Of a DNA stretch of 49,003 nt, positions 1-7,842 are shown piece after piece. The translations under genes and the position numbers were made by a program. Location: NCBI GenBank assembly GCA_947475815.1, contig CANJOT010000003.1, forward strand, positions 1 to 49,003, in the 5' to 3' direction. Position 1 is the first letter of the stretch; each line of letters begins with the position of its first letter. The DNA is from Burkholderiales bacterium. Lineage in GTDB: Bacteria > Pseudomonadota > Gammaproteobacteria > Burkholderiales > Burkholderiaceae_D. The notes below the pieces were generated by a model, which was given only the letters and a program-made list of their open reading frames with translations, did no database searches and had not been told where the DNA came from.

Positions 1-228
1 CATCAGGTCGGCCTGAGTGGCACGACCGTGGCGCCTGACCTGTATATCGCCGTCGGTATTTCCGGTGCGCCCCAGCATCTGGCCGGCATCACCGCCGCCA
101 AAACCGTGGTGGCGATCAACAATAGCGCCGACGCGGAAATCTTCAAACGCGCCGATCTGGGCGTGGTCGGTGACTATCAGGAAGTGCTGCAGGGGTTTGT
201 CGAGCGGGTCCGGCAGCTGCGTTCCTGA
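1..228 (+). CDS. etfA: Electron transfer flavoprotein alpha subunit, C-terminal end (partial)
   Basis: This is the 3' end of etfA; the gene begins before the window and frame 1 is open from base 1. EtfA with EtfB forms the soluble FAD/AMP heterodimer that carries electrons from acyl-CoA dehydrogenases to ETF:quinone oxidoreductase. The visible 75 residues contain the conserved FAD-binding stretch of the alpha subunit: GLSGTTVAP, then [16 protein letters not shown], then [13 protein letters not shown] and VVGDYQEVL. The ORF-track start at 28 is only an internal GTG. etfB would normally lie upstream, outside the window. The call is secure by motif recognition, but only the end of the protein is visible. 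Confidence 0.95.
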   Translation, partial: HQVGLSGTTVAPDLYIAVGISGAPQHLAGITAAKTVVAINNSADAEIFKRADLGVVGDYQEVLQGFVERVRQLRS

Positions 229-330
229 GGCCCCTGTTGTTGATGTCACAAAAGCCGGGCGGGCAGCGCCAGAGTTCGGCGGGCGGAGTGCTACACTCGC
301 CCTCCGCACTGGTTCAACCTGCACTGCCTG

Positions 331-2334
331 ATGTCCTCGTCCCCACCGCTCAACGCCCCGCAACGCGAAGCCGTTCATTATCTTGATGGTCCCTGTCTGG
401 TGCTGGCTGGCGCGGGCAGCGGCAAGACGCGCGTCATCACCCACAAGATCGCCCATCTGATCCAGAAGGCGGGCTATACCGCCAATCAGATCGCCGCGCT
501 GACCTTTACCAACAAGGCCGCCAAGGAAATGCAGGAGCGTGCCGCCACCCTGCTCGAAGGCAAGACCGGCAAGGGCCTGACCGTCTGCACCTTCCATTCA
601 CTGGGTGTGCAGATTCTGCGGCGCGAGGCGGCACATCTTGAACTCAAGCCACAGTTTTCCATTCTCGATTCCGACGACGCGTTTGGCATCGTTCAGGATC
701 TGTCGGCGACCACCGACCGCAAGCTGGTGCGCAACATCCAGAACCAGATTTCATTGTGGAAAAACACCCTGGTCGACCCGGACGCGGCGGTGCACCATGC
801 CTCTGGTGACGATGAGCTTCAGGCGGCGCGCATTTACCGCAGCTACGTGGCCACCCTGCGCGCCTACCAAGCGGTCGATTTTGACGACCTGATCGGCCGC
901 GTGGTCGAGTTGTTCAGCAAGCATGAGGACGTGCGTTATCGCTGGCAGTCGCGCCTGCGCTACATTCTGGTCGACGAGGTGCAGGACACCAATGCCTGTC
1001 AGTACGCCCTGCTGCGCCACCTGACGGGCGCACGCGCGGCGTTCACGGCGGTGGGTGACGACGATCAGGCCATCTATGCCTGGCGTGGTGCGACCATCGA
1101 CAACCTCAAGAACCTCAATGACGATTACCCCGGCATCAAACTCATCAAGCTCGAGCAGAACTATCGCTCGACCGGTCGCATTCTGTCGGCTGCCAATGCC
1201 TTGATCGCCAACAACCCCAAGCTGTTCGAGAAAAAACTCTGGAGCGAGCACGGCCCGGGCGACCCGATCACCATCTCGGCGATGAACGACGAGGAACATG
1301 AGGCGGAGTCGGTTGCCATCCGGCTCTCGGCTCACAAGTTCGAGCGCCGCACCAAATTTTCCGATTACGCCGTGCTCTATCGCGGCAACCATCAGGCACG
1401 CATTCTTGAGCAGGCCATGCGCAAGGAGAAAATTCCCTACATTCTGTCCGGTGGCCAGTCGTTTTTCGACCGTGCCGAAATCCGCGACCTGTGTGCCTGG
1501 CTGCGCCTGATGGCCAACCAGGACGACGACCCGGCCTTCATTCGCGCCATCACCACCCCCAAGCGCGGCGTCGGCGCGGCGACGCTCGAAGCGCTGGGCG
1601 GGTACGCCGGGCAGCGTAAAGTGTCCCTGTTTGCCGCCGCCTGTGAGGGCAGTTTCGCCGGCCGCGTGCAGGCGCGCCAGCTTGAACCGATCACCGAGTT
1701 CACTGGCTTTATCAATCGCATGGAATGGCGCGCCGCGCGTGAGCCGGCGGGTCAGGTGCTTGATGATCTGGTGCGCGCCATTGGTTATGAAGCCTGGCTG
1801 TTTGACAGTCAGGACGAGCGTGCCGCGCAGAACAAGTGGCAGAACGTGCTTGAATTCACCGCGTGGATCAAGAAAAAGGCCGAGGAAGACGGCAAGACCC
1901 TGATGGAAATGACCCAACTGGTCGCCCTCATGAACATGCTCGAGGGTCGCGACGCCGAGCCTGACAGTGTGCGCCTGTCCACCCTGCATGCCGCCAAGGG
2001 GCTGGAGTTTCCGCATGTGTTTCTGGTTGGTGTCGAAGAAGGCTTGTTGCCGCACAAAGGCAGCGACGACGACGACATCGCCGGCCTGGGCGCACGCATC
2101 GAGGAAGAGCGCCGCCTGATGTATGTCGGCGTGACGCGCGCCCAGCGCAGCCTGCAGATCACCTGGTGCAAAAAACGCAAGCGCGGCCGCGAGGCCGATG
2201 CCCGGGATCCGTCACGCTTCATTGGGGAACTGGGGCTTGAATCGGCGGCACCGGCGGAGCCGGGCGAGGTCATGACGCCCCAGGACCGTTTTGCCGGGCT
2301 CAAGGCCCTGCTCAACAAACCGCGCGGAGTTTGA
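331..2334 (+). CDS. rep: ATP-dependent DNA helicase Rep (UvrD/PcrA superfamily 1A)
   Basis: A 667-residue superfamily 1A 3'-5' DNA helicase, close in length to E. coli Rep (about 673), which helps replication forks past bound proteins. Visible motifs in order are Walker A AGAGSGKT (about 26-33), TFTNKAAKEM (Ia), LVDEVQDTN (motif II, about 212), GDDDQAIYAWRGA (III, about 245), KLEQNYRS (IV), LHAAKGLEF (V, about 552) and YVGVTRAQ (VI, about 598). Motif II has Val where Rep/UvrD proteins usually have Tyr (DEYQDTN). Rep is preferred over UvrD because of the NNPKLFEKKLWS and YRGNHQARILE stretches. The ATG at 331 has no obvious Shine-Dalgarno sequence. It lies about 100 bases after etfA and is probably transcribed on its own. 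Confidence 0.95.
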   Translation: MSSSPPLNAPQREAVHYLDGPCLVLAGAGSGKTRVITHKIAHLIQKAGYTANQIAALTFTNKAAKEMQERAATLLEGKTGKGLTVCTFHSLGVQILRREAAHLELKPQFSILDSDDAFGIVQDLSATTDRKLVRNIQNQISLWKNTLVDPDAAVHHASGDDELQAARIYRSYVATLRAYQAVDFDDLIGRVVELFSKHEDVRYRWQSRLRYILVDEVQDTNACQYALLRHLTGARAAFTAVGDDDQAIYAWRGATIDNLKNLNDDYPGIKLIKLEQNYRSTGRILSAANALIANNPKLFEKKLWSEHGPGDPITISAMNDEEHEAESVAIRLSAHKFERRTKFSDYAVLYRGNHQARILEQAMRKEKIPYILSGGQSFFDRAEIRDLCAWLRLMANQDDDPAFIRAITTPKRGVGAATLEALGGYAGQRKVSLFAAACEGSFAGRVQARQLEPITEFTGFINRMEWRAAREPAGQVLDDLVRAIGYEAWLFDSQDERAAQNKWQNVLEFTAWIKKKAEEDGKTLMEMTQLVALMNMLEGRDAEPDSVRLSTLHAAKGLEFPHVFLVGVEEGLLPHKGSDDDDIAGLGARIEEERRLMYVGVTRAQRSLQITWCKKRKRGREADARDPSRFIGELGLESAAPAEPGEVMTPQDRFAGLKALLNKPRGV

Positions 2335-2398
2335 GAACGACCGGCCCGCAACCCTGCCTGCCGATTTTCGACGGGATATGCAGGCCGGGATGCTGGAC

Positions 2399-2415
2399 CC
2401 GGCACGCGGTGCCGG
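2399..2415. other. Hairpin downstream of rep, no T-tract
   Basis: CCGGCAC and GTGCCGG form a perfect 7-bp inverted repeat around a 3-base loop, about 65 bases after the rep stop. No run of T follows on either strand, so it does not look like a standard intrinsic terminator. It may stabilise the 3' end of the mRNA or have no function. Confidence 0.35.
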
Positions 2416-2503
2416 CTGACAAAACCTGAGTGGGCAGGACAGGATTACCGGATGTGATCAGGATGTGGCATCCTTATGTTTCATTTCCCTGGCAGGAGTT
2501 GCC

Positions 2504-2728
2504 ATGACCTTCTCCACACATGATCTTGAAGCGGAAGTGCTGAAGCTTCCACCCGAAGATCGGGCGCGCCTGCTTGAGCGCTTGATCGCCAGTTTTGAAC
2601 CCCGGTCGTCGGTGCACCGTGCATGGCACGAACTCGCGTTGCAACGTCAAGCTGAGGTGCAGACGGGCAAGGTCGTCATGGCGCCAGGTGGAGCAGCACT
2701 GGACAGAGTGCGCGCCAGACTCGCGTGA
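2504..2728 (+). CDS. Putative type II antitoxin (addiction module component family)
   Basis: A 74-residue protein with the signature of the short addiction-module proteins: an N-terminal DLEAEVLKLPPEDRARLLERLIASF helix followed by a charged helix ending VRARLA. I chose the ATG at 2504 because AGGAG lies 5 bases upstream and the family normally begins just before this helix; the ORF-track start at 2465 adds unrelated residues. In this family the protein neutralises a RelE/ParE toxin and usually represses its own operon. The last codons overlap the start of the next gene (GTGA), so the two are translationally coupled. Function is inferred from family resemblance and pairing. Confidence 0.8.
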   Translation: MTFSTHDLEAEVLKLPPEDRARLLERLIASFEPRSSVHRAWHELALQRQAEVQTGKVVMAPGGAALDRVRARLA

Positions 2729-3021
2729 ATTTCTGGATTCATCCTGATGCCGAGGCTGAATTTGGTGATGCCGCTGTGTACTATGCCACGCAAGCGAACC
2801 TCGTCATCGCGGAGGCATTTCTGGCCGAATTTGAACGGGTACGCGACCTGATCGTCGAGAATCAGCATCGCGGACCGCGTCTCGGAAGCGGCCTTCGGGT
2901 TTATCACTTTGACCGATTTCCCTACTCGGTCATTTATGCGATCGATGAATTGTCCGGCCCCCAAATTTACGCGGTATCTCATCAGAGCCGTGAGCCTGAC
3001 TACTGGCGCGACCGGTCCTGA
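2725..3021 (+). CDS. RelE/ParE-type toxin of a type II toxin-antitoxin pair
   Basis: A 98-residue protein of the RelE/ParE fold. Landmarks are the N-terminal MNFWIHPDAEAEFGDAAVYY, the central FERVRDLIVENQHRGPRLGSGLRVYHFDRFPYSVIY and the C-terminal AVSHQSREPDYWRDR, the usual ParE-like ending (AVxHxxRxPxYW). It starts at GTG 2725, overlapping the antitoxin stop by 4 bases. Family members either cleave mRNA on the ribosome or inhibit gyrase; the sequence alone does not say which. The PDYWRDR ending is more typical of ParE-like chains. No mobile-element traces flank the pair. Confidence 0.85.
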   Translation: MNFWIHPDAEAEFGDAAVYYATQANLVIAEAFLAEFERVRDLIVENQHRGPRLGSGLRVYHFDRFPYSVIYAIDELSGPQIYAVSHQSREPDYWRDRS

Positions 3022-3232
3022 TCTGTCTTCGGTAAGCATATGTGAACAATTGAGTCCCGCTTGACGCGCCGATTGTATTCTTCGCCGTGGCGCGGCAGAC
3101 TGGCGGCTGGCAGGTTCACCGCAACATGAAGCAAGCAGCGGGCGGGGCAGGTAGCGAGCCCGGCAAGCCCGGTGTTCGTGACGCGGTGACTTCAAGTTGT
3201 GCCCACACTCATCAAAAAGGAAAATCCGGACC

Positions 3233-4426
3233 ATGACTGAGCTTGTTTATCCGCACGAGCGCACGCTGGGCAAGATCACTTTGGTGCTTGGTTTGCTGGT
3301 CTGGTTGGCACTGATCGTCGGCACGGTCGGCATCGCCCTCGTGGCGCTGGCCCTTGGGTTTGTTCTCTACCTGTTCCTGCAGTCGACCCTGATAGCCCAT
3401 ATCCGCGGCAACGGCGTGGAATTGTCTGCGCAACAGTTTCCGGATCTGCATGCGCACTTCGTGGCGTGCTGTGAACGCCTGCAGATTGCCAAACCGCCCG
3501 AGGCGTATGTGATGAACGGCAATGGTGGCCTGAATGCCTTCGCCACCCGCTTTCTTGGCACGCAGTATGTGGTGCTGCTGTCGGATGTGGTCGATGCGAT
3601 GGCCCAACACGAAGACGGTGTGCGGTTTTATCTTGGTCATGAGCTTGGTCATTTGCGCATGAAACACCTGACGGGTCACCTGCTGCGCTGGCCGGTCCTG
3701 TGGTTGCCCCTGCTCGGCGCGGCGTATTCCCGGGCGCGCGAAAGTACCTGCGACCGTCATGGGCTGGCCTGCAGCAGCAGCCCGCAGGGTGCCGCGCGCG
3801 CGCTGGCGGCGCTTGCCGCCGGAGCGGATCGCTGGAAAACCCTCGACATCCCGGCCTACCTGCATCAGGCGCGGTTGTCCTCGGGGTTCTGGATGTCTTT
3901 TCACGAGTTGACGGGTGCTTATCCCTGGCTGACCAAACGGGTGGCGCGTGTCATCGATACCAATGCCCGGATGCCGTCGCGCAATGGTTTTGCTTTTGCG
4001 CTCGCGGCGCTGGTTCCGTACGCCGGGCGCCTCGGCGGCGGCTTTGGTCTGTTGATACTGGTGTACATCATCGGTGCACTGGCGGCGATTGCCATTCCGG
4101 CCTATCAGGATTACACGATTCGCGCCAGGACCAGCCTCGCCCTCACCGAATCGCAGCCGGTGCGCGATGCCCTTGGCAACTTTTACCAGACCAATCGCCG
4201 GGTTCCGCCCACTCTCGCGGTGGTCACCCAGCCTGAACGCCTGCCCGGCGGTTCCAGCTTGAAGCTCGATCCGGACAGGATGGTGCTGACGGTCAGCACC
4301 GGGCAAGGAGACCTGGTGTTTATTCCCAAAGCCATGCCCGATGGCCGCATCAACTGGGCTTGTGTGCAGGGCGAAGGCATGAAACCTACGCATCTGCCGC
4401 CCTCCTGCCGCGCGCCCAATCCCTGA
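3233..4426 (+). CDS. Membrane M48-family metallopeptidase with a C-terminal pilin-like domain
   Basis: A 397-residue predicted membrane protein. After a short N-terminal segment, residues about 13-45 are strongly hydrophobic (two closely spaced membrane helices). At about 135-145 is YLGHELGHLRMKH, the HExxH zinc motif of M48 (HtpX/Ste24-like) peptidases, and ESTCDRHG about 45 residues later supplies the third ligand. From about residue 270 a second module begins: GFGLLILVYIIGALAAIAIPAYQDYTIRA closely mimics the N-terminal helix of type IV pilin (AAIAIPAYQDYT). The remaining 100 residues look like a small pilin globular domain. The Glu at position +5 of true pilins is missing, so prepilin processing is doubtful. 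The start at 3233 (MTELVYP) is preferred over the upstream ORF start. Substrate unknown. Confidence 0.75.
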   Translation: MTELVYPHERTLGKITLVLGLLVWLALIVGTVGIALVALALGFVLYLFLQSTLIAHIRGNGVELSAQQFPDLHAHFVACCERLQIAKPPEAYVMNGNGGLNAFATRFLGTQYVVLLSDVVDAMAQHEDGVRFYLGHELGHLRMKHLTGHLLRWPVLWLPLLGAAYSRARESTCDRHGLACSSSPQGAARALAALAAGADRWKTLDIPAYLHQARLSSGFWMSFHELTGAYPWLTKRVARVIDTNARMPSRNGFAFALAALVPYAGRLGGGFGLLILVYIIGALAAIAIPAYQDYTIRARTSLALTESQPVRDALGNFYQTNRRVPPTLAVVTQPERLPGGSSLKLDPDRMVLTVSTGQGDLVFIPKAMPDGRINWACVQGEGMKPTHLPPSCRAPNP

Positions 4427-4448
4427 TGGTTGCCGGCGCTGGCGGAAC

Positions 4449-5546
4449 TCAGCCTGCCAGTGCCTGACTCAGGAAGGGCAGGCTGTGGTCGAGCCGGTAA
4501 TCGACGCCCGAGTGGTTGTCATTGAATTCTTCGTACACATGGGGGATGCCATGGGCAGCTAGGCGTTTGGACAGAATGCGGCAACCGAAATGGATCTGGT
4601 ACTGGTCGGCCCAGCCGCAATCGATGTACAGACCCTTGAGACTGCGCAGCGCATCCAGATGATCGGCGACCATGTTGATCGGATCGTGCCGTAACCATTG
4701 CTGCCAGCGTTGCGGCAACAACTCGCCGGTTTCGAGGTTGAAGGGCAGGCGAAAACCGTTGGGTGCTGCCGGATCGGGATCATAGCTGGCCGCCATGGCG
4801 ACGTTCATCAGGGTATCGACATTCTTTGCCTTGTTGCTCATCCAGAAGGCCTCGAGAAAGCGTTTGACGCGGCCATCGTCCAGACCCTGATCGCAGCCCA
4901 GTTCCAGAGCGGCGATGTCGATCGGTCCTGCGCGCCGCTGCGGCTCGGCGTGGCGCGCCAGCGTGTTGAGCGTATCGGCCCAGGCGTTGCGGTAAACAAA
5001 ATCAAAATAGGCGTCGCCCGAATGATTGGCCGCCGCGCCCCAGGTTTCGGGATGGCGCATCACATGCACCATGGCGCCATAACCGCCCGAACTATGGCCG
5101 AAACAGCCACGGTGATCGCGGCTGGCGAGCGTGCGAAATTGCGCATCGACGAAGGGTACGAGTTCTTGCGTCAGGTAATCGGCGTAGTCGCCCAGGGCGG
5201 ATGAATTGATGTACTGATTGCCCCCGAGTGCCGTGAAACAGTCGGGAAACACCAGAATCATGGGCGCCATCTTGCCTTCTTGGATCAGGCGCGCGGCGCG
5301 CTCGATGACGTTTTCGCCAAAATTCTTCCAGTTGACGTGGCCCAAGCCAGAACCGGTGAAGCCGGCCAGATCGTAGAGCACCGGGTAACGTTGCTGCTCC
5401 TGTCCGGGCTGGTCATATTGGGGCGGCAGCCATACCGGCAGCTTGCGCCGCTGCGGGTCACCGAGCGCGTTGCCGGCCAGCACGAGCGAGTCATGCTCCA
5501 GTTGAACAAGGCGGCCGCCGGGCCAGCTGGCGCGTTTGATCGGCAT
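4449..5546 (-). CDS. Esterase of the enterochelin-esterase-like / esterase D family (alpha/beta hydrolase)
   Basis: A 365-residue alpha/beta-hydrolase. The nucleophile elbow is GHSSGGYGA (about residue 150). A conserved oxyanion-side region LVFPDCFTALGGNQYINS precedes it, and a C-terminal NDNHSGVDYR carries the likely catalytic His. DCGWADQYQ may hold the acid. These features fit the PF00756 esterase family, which includes S-formylglutathione hydrolase, enterochelin esterases and mycolyltransferase-like proteins. There is no signal peptide, so it is probably cytoplasmic. It is convergent with the M48 gene (22-base gap) and lies downstream of the cytochrome gene beyond its terminator, so it needs its own promoter. 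The substrate cannot be told. Confidence 0.8.
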   Translation of the reverse strand: MPIKRASWPGGRLVQLEHDSLVLAGNALGDPQRRKLPVWLPPQYDQPGQEQQRYPVLYDLAGFTGSGLGHVNWKNFGENVIERAARLIQEGKMAPMILVFPDCFTALGGNQYINSSALGDYADYLTQELVPFVDAQFRTLASRDHRGCFGHSSGGYGAMVHVMRHPETWGAAANHSGDAYFDFVYRNAWADTLNTLARHAEPQRRAGPIDIAALELGCDQGLDDGRVKRFLEAFWMSNKAKNVDTLMNVAMAASYDPDPAAPNGFRLPFNLETGELLPQRWQQWLRHDPINMVADHLDALRSLKGLYIDCGWADQYQIHFGCRILSKRLAAHGIPHVYEEFNDNHSGVDYRLDHSLPFLSQALAG

Positions 5547-5579
5547 GATAAAACCTCGGTTGATCTACAACATGATCTG

Positions 5580-5605
5580 AAAAAAAAGGCGGCCGAAGCC
5601 GCCTT
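5580..5605 (-). terminator. Rho-independent terminator of the diheme cytochrome c gene
   Basis: On the minus strand AAGGCGGC, loop TTCG, GCCGCCTT forms a perfect 8-bp GC-rich stem with a stable UUCG tetraloop. It is followed at once by a run of T (eight A on the plus strand, 5580-5587, partly within the stem). It lies about 20 bases after the cytochrome stop and ahead of the esterase start, so the two minus-strand genes are separate transcription units. Confidence 0.92.
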
Positions 5606-5624
5606 CCTGTCGGCGCTGCCAGGC

Positions 5625-6515
5625 TTATTTACCGGCGGCAACCATGTAACGCACGGCAGCCTTGATGTCGTCATCGCTGGCACTCGAGCCACCCTTGGGC
5701 GGCATCATGCCTGCCTTGCCCTGGAAGCCCTTGATGGCATGCGTGACCAGCGTGGCTTCACCCTGGGCGATGCGTGCTTTCCAGGCGGCTTTGTCGCCAA
5801 ATTTCGGCGCGCCGGCAATGCCAGCGCTGTGACAGGCGGCGCAGGCCGATTCGTACAATTTCTTGCCGGCATCGGCGCCACCACCAGCGGCAGCGGCTGG
5901 CGCTGGTGCAGCCTGCTTGGCCGCGGCAACCGCGGCGACGGCAGCAGCGGGCGCGGCGGCAGCTGCCGGTGCGGCTTGGGCAGCGGGTGCGGCGGCTGCC
6001 TTCACTTCAGGCTCCTTGAGCTTGCCACCCGATGCATTGGCCATGTAGACGACCGCACGTTGCACTTCCACATCATCCAGATCGCTGTTGCCACCCTTGG
6101 CGGGCATCGCGCCGGCCTTTCCCTGAAAACCCATGATGGCGTGCGAGAACAGGGTCTGGGCACCTTGCGCAAGGCGCGGCGCCCACACGCCGGCGTCGCC
6201 GAATTTCGGAGCGCCACCGATGCCCGCGCCATGGCAGGCCACACAGGAAGCCTTGTAAACCACCTCGCCGGTCTGCAGTACACGCGGCGCGCTGGCATCC
6301 TTGATTTCGAGTTTGGCGACGGGGGCGATGCGTTCGGCGATGGCCTGAGGCGTCATGCCGCTGCTGCCTTCACCGGTCTGCTTGTTGCCGGTGACGTAAG
6401 TGACCAGCAATACAATGATTGCAATGGGGACCACAAAGGCCGCGACCACCGCGATGATCAGCTGCTTGGGTGTCTTGATCGGGGATTGGTGCTCGTCGTG
6501 CGCGTCGCTCATCAT
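5625..6515 (-). CDS. Membrane-anchored diheme cytochrome c (cytochrome c5 type)
   Basis: A 296-residue protein with one N-terminal membrane anchor (about 18-42, LIIAVVAAFVVPIAIIVLLV) and two tandem cytochrome c5-like domains. Each has a heme-binding CxxCH (CVACH about 92, CAACH about 219), the GIxGAPKFGD stretch and an MPxKGG segment with the probable axial Met. They are joined by an Ala/Pro-rich linker (about 165-205). Such proteins carry electrons in the periplasm near terminal oxidases. ATG ATG at the start leaves a one-codon ambiguity. It is transcribed alone; its promoter would lie in 6516-6706, shared with the divergent tRNA gene. A strong UUCG terminator follows. Confidence 0.9.
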   Translation of the reverse strand: MMSDAHDEHQSPIKTPKQLIIAVVAAFVVPIAIIVLLVTYVTGNKQTGEGSSGMTPQAIAERIAPVAKLEIKDASAPRVLQTGEVVYKASCVACHGAGIGGAPKFGDAGVWAPRLAQGAQTLFSHAIMGFQGKAGAMPAKGGNSDLDDVEVQRAVVYMANASGGKLKEPEVKAAAAPAAQAAPAAAAAPAAAVAAVAAAKQAAPAPAAAAGGGADAGKKLYESACAACHSAGIAGAPKFGDKAAWKARIAQGEATLVTHAIKGFQGKAGMMPPKGGSSASDDDIKAAVRYMVAAGK

Positions 6516-6706
6516 GCGTCCTTGCGTATTTTTGGCGTGAGGTGGTGCGATGGTTCAGGCGTGCTGGCAATGGCCGGCCTGGTCGAAAAACAGGCCAGGT
6601 TGGCATGCCGCCGACCGTCGTAAACCTCGAATTATAGCTGCAACAACCGCGGTATTGCACCTGCCCGAAGCTGGAGGGCGTGCCGATCCGTTACAATACG
6701 CGCTCT

Positions 6707-6781
6707 GCGACCGTCGTCCAACGGATAGGATACGAGCCTCCGAAGCTCGCGATACAGGTTCGATTCCTGTCGGTCGCACCA
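6707..6781 (+). tRNA. tRNA-Arg (anticodon CCG)
   Basis: Complete cloverleaf: acceptor GCGACCG/CGGTCGC, D stem GTCC/GGAT, anticodon stem CGAGC/GCTCG with loop CTCCGAA (anticodon CCG at 6740-6742), T arm ACAGG-TTCGATT-CCTGT, discriminator A and an encoded CCA (6779-6781). It reads the codon CGG, which is common in GC-rich genomes. A strong hairpin terminator follows within 25 bases. I see no integrase or attachment-site repeat beside it. Confidence 0.97.
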
Positions 6782-6803
6782 GAATCCGTATTCTCGACAT
6801 GAC

Positions 6804-6834
6804 AAAACGCCCGCGACAGCGGGCGTTTTGTTTG
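6804..6834 (+). terminator. Intrinsic terminator after tRNA-Arg
   Basis: AAAACGCCCGC, loop GACA, GCGGGCGTTTT gives a perfect 11-bp stem ending in a T-rich tail (TTTTGTTTGTT) on the plus strand. It lies 22 bases after the tRNA. The A-run on the other side could also let it act on leftward transcripts from the phasin gene. Confidence 0.92.
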
Positions 6835-6837
6835 TTG

Positions 6838-6980
6838 CGCTACTCGTGCTGCGTGCTGTGCTGCAGTGACTGTGCTGCCTACGGCGGTGCTGCGCCTGCC
6901 TTGTTGCTGATGCTGCACTTCATTTGCTGCACTTCGGTTGCTTCACTGCGCTTGCTGCGATGCCACGGTGCTGCGGACCT
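6838..6980. repeat. GCTGC-rich degenerate low-complexity stretch
   Basis: Between the tRNA terminator and the phasin stop, the plus strand is dominated by irregular TGCTGC units (about ten in 140 bases, for example GTGCTGCGTGCTGTGCTGC). No ORF here has a plausible start or codon pattern. On the minus strand it would be the 3' untranslated region of the phasin mRNA, rich in GCAGCA. Confidence 0.6.
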
Positions 6981-6987
6981 GCAAAAA

Positions 6988-7512
6988 TCAGGCGGCTTTG
7001 GATTTGGTCGCACGCTCGGCTTGGGTCTTGACGGTGGCCATGGTCGACTTGGCGACGCGGTTGAAGTTGTCGATCGCGGCGCTGCTGGCGGCAACAGCCG
7101 ACTTCAGGGCGGCAACGGCAGACTCCGAACCGGCCGGGGCGTTCTTGGCGACGGTATCAATGAACTTGGCGGCTTCCTGGTTGGCCTGGGCAAACTGCGC
7201 TTCGGCGGCCTTGTTGAATTCTTCGCTGGAGGCCGAGACGATGTCGTATACGGCACGGCCATAGGCGGTAAACTTTTCCGTATTCGGCTTGGCTTGTGCC
7301 TGAGCGAAGGCGATGAAGGCTTGCGGATCCTTGATGGTGGTCAGCGTTTGCATGGTCGCAGCGGATTCGCTGGCCATGGCCTTGACGACGCTCATGTTGA
7401 GTTCGGCAAGTTTCTGGACACCCTCGAAGGCTTTGGCCGACATCGCCATGCAGGCGTCCATCGAAGCTTTGCTGGCAGAGAGGAATTGTTCGGGATTGAA
7501 AGTGTTGGTCAT
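6988..7512 (-). CDS. phaP: Phasin family protein (PHA granule-associated)
   Basis: A 174-residue, cysteine-poor, Ala-rich helical protein with the phasin_2 pattern: N-terminal NPEQFLSASKASMDACMAMSAKAFEGVQKLAELNMS, a long amphipathic central helix and a Lys/Ala-rich tail ending TKSKAA. Phasins coat polyhydroxyalkanoate granules and limit their size. Length and composition match betaproteobacterial PhaP proteins. A good ribosome-binding site (CCTAGGAGCAACGCC before ATG) supports the start. The upstream region holds a -10-like TATAAA (7630-7635, minus strand) and a TTGCA/TGCAA inverted repeat that could be a PhaR operator. It is transcribed alone. Confidence 0.88.
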   Translation of the reverse strand: MTNTFNPEQFLSASKASMDACMAMSAKAFEGVQKLAELNMSVVKAMASESAATMQTLTTIKDPQAFIAFAQAQAKPNTEKFTAYGRAVYDIVSASSEEFNKAAEAQFAQANQEAAKFIDTVAKNAPAGSESAVAALKSAVAASSAAIDNFNRVAKSTMATVKTQAERATKSKAA

Positions 7513-7664
7513 GGCGTTGCTCCTAGGTTAGGGTTGCAAGTCAAATGCAATGAAAAGGGCTGGAAAAAGAGCTGAAATATTCTTTGCCGCGCCTTTTCCA
7601 TCTCTATGGTGCGCCGCAACAATCCATAGTTTATAGGCTCTTGGCGGAAATGCAAGCACTTTTT

Positions 7665-7675
7665 TTGCAGTGCAA
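7665..7675. promoter_or_regulatory. Putative operator upstream of the phasin gene (PhaR-like)
   Basis: TTGCA-G-TGCAA is a perfect inverted repeat about 30 bases upstream of the likely phasin -10 element, next to another TGCAA (7651-7655). TGC/GCA-rich repeats at phasin genes are bound by the PHA-responsive repressor PhaR in related bacteria. Assigning this site to PhaR is an inference. Confidence 0.4.
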
Positions 7676-7800
7676 CAAAAATCCCGCCAGAGCCCCTCGG
7701 CTCCGCTCGCAAAGCGCGTGAAATTGCCGGTGTGTGCGCCGTCGATCGCGGCACTTCATCCGCTTTGGCCGTGTTGTCGGCCTGTCACAGGGTTTGCAAA

Positions 7801-7806
7801 TATAAT
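7801..7806 (+). promoter_or_regulatory. Candidate -10 element (TATAAT) for the CoA-transferase gene
   Basis: A consensus TATAAT lies 36 bases before the ATG at 7843. The best -35-like hexamer, TTGTCG (7774-7779), is 21 bases away, longer than ideal. The site is therefore only a candidate. Confidence 0.35.
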
Positions 7807-7842
7807 CAGGCCGATAACCAGAGATTCCAGAGACCCCAGCCC

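Larger units (their letters stand above)
7513..7842. other. 330-base divergent intergenic region (phasin / CoA-transferase)
   Basis: No credible gene is seen. The left half is AT-richer and holds the presumed phasin promoter (minus-strand TATAAA at 7630-7635), an inverted repeat CTATGG...CCATAG (7604-7629) and the TTGCAGTGCAA palindrome (7665-7675). The right half holds a perfect plus-strand TATAAT (7801-7806) 36 bases before the CoA-transferase start. Confidence 0.6.

Noticed and set aside
751-2055. 434-codon minus-strand ORF inside rep
   Set aside because: It lies antisense to the clear helicase gene. Its sequence is the low-complexity shadow expected of GC-rich codons and shows no family features.
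5280-6623. 447-codon plus-strand ORF opposite the cytochrome and esterase genes
   Set aside because: It is antisense to two well-supported genes and the terminator between them; Gly/His/Arg-rich shadow sequence.
6707-6781. tRNA-Arg as an attachment site for a genomic island
   Set aside because: No integrase and no repeated tRNA 3' end is visible within the window.
6550-7575. 341-codon plus-strand ORF spanning the tRNA and phasin
   Set aside because: It crosses the tRNA-Arg gene and its terminator and is antisense to the phasin.
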